A DNA stretch of 50,770 nt from Burkholderiales bacterium (GTDB lineage: Bacteria > Pseudomonadota > Gammaproteobacteria > Burkholderiales > Burkholderiaceae_F), in contig JADCGS010000032.1 of the NCBI GenBank assembly GCA_020248865.1, positions 1 to 50,770 on the forward strand. Direction: 5' to 3'. Below the pieces are notes generated by a model. The model was not told the DNA's origin. It ran no database searches and saw only the letters and a program-made list of their open reading frames with translations. This document shows, in pieces, positions 49,645 to 50,770 of the stretch; the first letter of the stretch is position 1, and the number at the start of each line of letters is the position of its first letter. A program made the position numbers and the translations under genes.

Positions 49645-50559
49645 TCACTGCCCATCGTGCGCGCGCAACCATGCGACGATCGCAGCGCGCACCTCCTCGC
49701 CGTGCCCGATCAGCAGGTGACCGCCGGTGTCGTAGTCGATGAACCTGGCTGCGGGTATGCGGCTGGCGATGTACTGCGCGCCGGCAAAGGTGCCAAAGCC
49801 GTCGTCGCGTGCGCTGATCGCCAGGGTGGGTGCGCGGATACGCTCCAGCGGGTACGGCTGCAGCCCCTTGCCGAGCCGCGTGTCGTCCGCCAGCCCGGCG
49901 GCGCGCAGCGACACCGGCAGCACATGCTCGGCCATCGCGTGCGCCCGCGCCCGCTCGCGCGCATCGGCCGCGTGGATCAGCGCCGGTGGTGTGGCGAGCA
50001 CCTGCGCAAAGAACGCATCGCGCGCCAGGTGCAGCGCGCTCCACACCAGCAGGTCGGAGCCGAGCAGGCGCAGCAGTCTGGCGTCCTGCGCGTCCGACAC
50101 CGGAGGCGCGCTGCCGGCCGCCGCGCCGGGCTTGTGGACGATCGGCACCACCAGCACCAGCGCGCTGACCCGCTCCGGATGGCGGATCGCAGCCTGCAGC
50201 GCCGACGGGGCGCCGGCGGAGGCCCCCAGCACCGCGGCCCGGAGTAGGCCGAGCGCGTCGAGCACGCAGACGTGCGCGTCGGCCTGCGCCTCGGGCGAGG
50301 CGTCGGCCGGCCGCGGCGTGCGCAGGTAGCCGAAGCGCGACACGGCAATCACGCGGATGCCGTGCTGCGTAAGCGGTCGCGCGAAGTCCATGCCCTGGTC
50401 GTGACCGCCGCCGCTGCCGTGGATCATCAGCAGCGGCAGACCGGCGCCGGCCTCCTGCACCTCGATCGGGCCGCAGCGCGTGTCCAGCACACGGCTGCCG
50501 CTGGCGGCGCGGGCTGAGAGGGTGAGAGGCAATCCGACATGCCCGCTGTGACTGCCCAA
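49645..50559 (-). CDS. Alpha/beta hydrolase
   Basis: A 304-residue alpha/beta hydrolase: LLMIHGSGGGHDQG forms the oxyanion region, the nucleophile is in AVLGASAGAPSAL, the acid in ISARDDGFGTF and the His in YDTGGHLLIGHG. Substrate unknown. With the ATG at 50559 the first 14 or so residues are encoded inside a large palindromic repeat, so a GTG at 50490 just before the conserved part may be the original start. Confidence 0.82.
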   Translation of the reverse strand: MGSHSGHVGLPLTLSARAASGSRVLDTRCGPIEVQEAGAGLPLLMIHGSGGGHDQGMDFARPLTQHGIRVIAVSRFGYLRTPRPADASPEAQADAHVCVLDALGLLRAAVLGASAGAPSALQAAIRHPERVSALVLVVPIVHKPGAAAGSAPPVSDAQDARLLRLLGSDLLVWSALHLARDAFFAQVLATPPALIHAADARERARAHAMAEHVLPVSLRAAGLADDTRLGKGLQPYPLERIRAPTLAISARDDGFGTFAGAQYIASRIPAARFIDYDTGGHLLIGHGEEVRAAIVAWLRAHDGQ

Positions 50560-50677
50560 AGCGCCCCACTCGTCGTTGCAAATGCTCGCCGTAGCCCGAG
50601 CTACGGCTGCGCTTTGCGCCTAGATTGGGGCGCTTTGGGCAGCCCCCTCGGGCACGCCGGATTGCCTCTCACCCTCT
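50517..50677. repeat. 161-nt near-perfect palindrome
   Basis: The 52-nt arm at 50517-50568 is the reverse complement of 50626-50677 except for a short central block and a few bases. The 57-nt middle contains a further perfect hairpin, GCCGTAGC-CCGA-GCTACGGC (50588-50607). The whole could fold as one long hairpin. It covers the 5' end of the hydrolase gene. It may be a REP- or MITE-like mobile repeat, or a transcript boundary. Confidence 0.75.
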
Positions 50678-50715
50678 GAGCATCCCAGCCGCCGCCAGCG
50701 GCGGCAGGCGCTCGC

Positions 50716-50747
50716 AAAGAAAACGATGGCTTACAGAACGTTTTCTT
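50716..50747 (+). terminator. Terminator-like hairpin near the right edge
   Basis: AAGAAAACG (50717-50725) pairs with CGTTTTCTT (50739-50747) around a 13-nt loop. The AT-rich stem with flanking A and T runs could work as a bidirectional terminator. The gene it would serve lies outside the window to the right. Confidence 0.35.
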
Positions 50748-50770
50748 AAGAGGCCTGCGTCAGGTCGTGC

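Overview
The window is a photosynthesis gene cluster from a GC-rich purple phototroph. It is most likely a betaproteobacterium of the Burkholderiales (Rubrivivax/Roseateles-like). The reasons are the run bchCXYZ-puf-crtADC, the run bchFNBHLM-lhaA-puhABC-acsF-puhE, a PufC cytochrome subunit, and an aerobic-type cyclase (AcsF) with no bchE in the window. Taxonomy is inferred from family resemblance only.

Layout. Positions 1-165 are the end of an IS110-type transposase. From 342 to 12897 the plus strand carries one tightly packed operon: bchC, bchX, bchY, bchZ, a 58-codon ORF, pufB, an unexpected pufB-like gene, pufA, pufL, pufM, pufC, crtA, crtD, crtC. About 0.86 kb of non-coding DNA follows, with a MITE-like inverted repeat and a broken gene. 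Then comes a non-photosynthetic insert (13755-19574): a two-gene periplasmic-glucan module, a selD remnant, a lipoprotein hydrolase and a small membrane protein. From 37154 down to 19627 the minus strand holds a 14-gene run: bchF, N, B, H, L, M, lhaA, puhA, B, C, acsF, puhE, crtI, crtB. Divergent from bchF lie ppaA, ppsR1, bchG, bch2 (PucC family) and bchP, then a second ppsR-like gene. The right end (45127-50770) is ordinary accessory DNA: two alpha/beta hydrolases, a BlaI/M56 pair, an APH-family kinase, an SRPBCC protein and a large palindrome.

How it works together. The bch genes build bacteriochlorophyll a from protoporphyrin to the phytylated pigment. The puf and puh genes give the reaction centre, LH1 and assembly factors. 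crtB, I, C, D and A give spheroidene-type carotenoids. crtE, crtF, bchI, bchD and bchO are not in this window. PpsR-type operators (TGT-N12-ACA or close variants) lie before bchC, between bchF and ppaA, before bchG and before ppsR2. The whole cluster therefore seems to be run from a few repressor-controlled promoters.

Most unusual points: (1) PufC carries a C-terminal OmpA-like peptidoglycan-binding domain with its binding Asp and Arg present; (2) a 76-residue PufB-like protein between pufB and pufA has Glu where the bacteriochlorophyll-binding His should be; (3) PpsR2 has an acidic, degenerate recognition helix and lacks the redox Cys; (4) crtC overlaps crtD in the -1 frame and has no start codon near its conserved N-terminus; (5) the bchF/ppaA intergenic region has two mirror-image TTGACA-N17-TAGATT promoters whose -35 boxes form the repressor palindrome.
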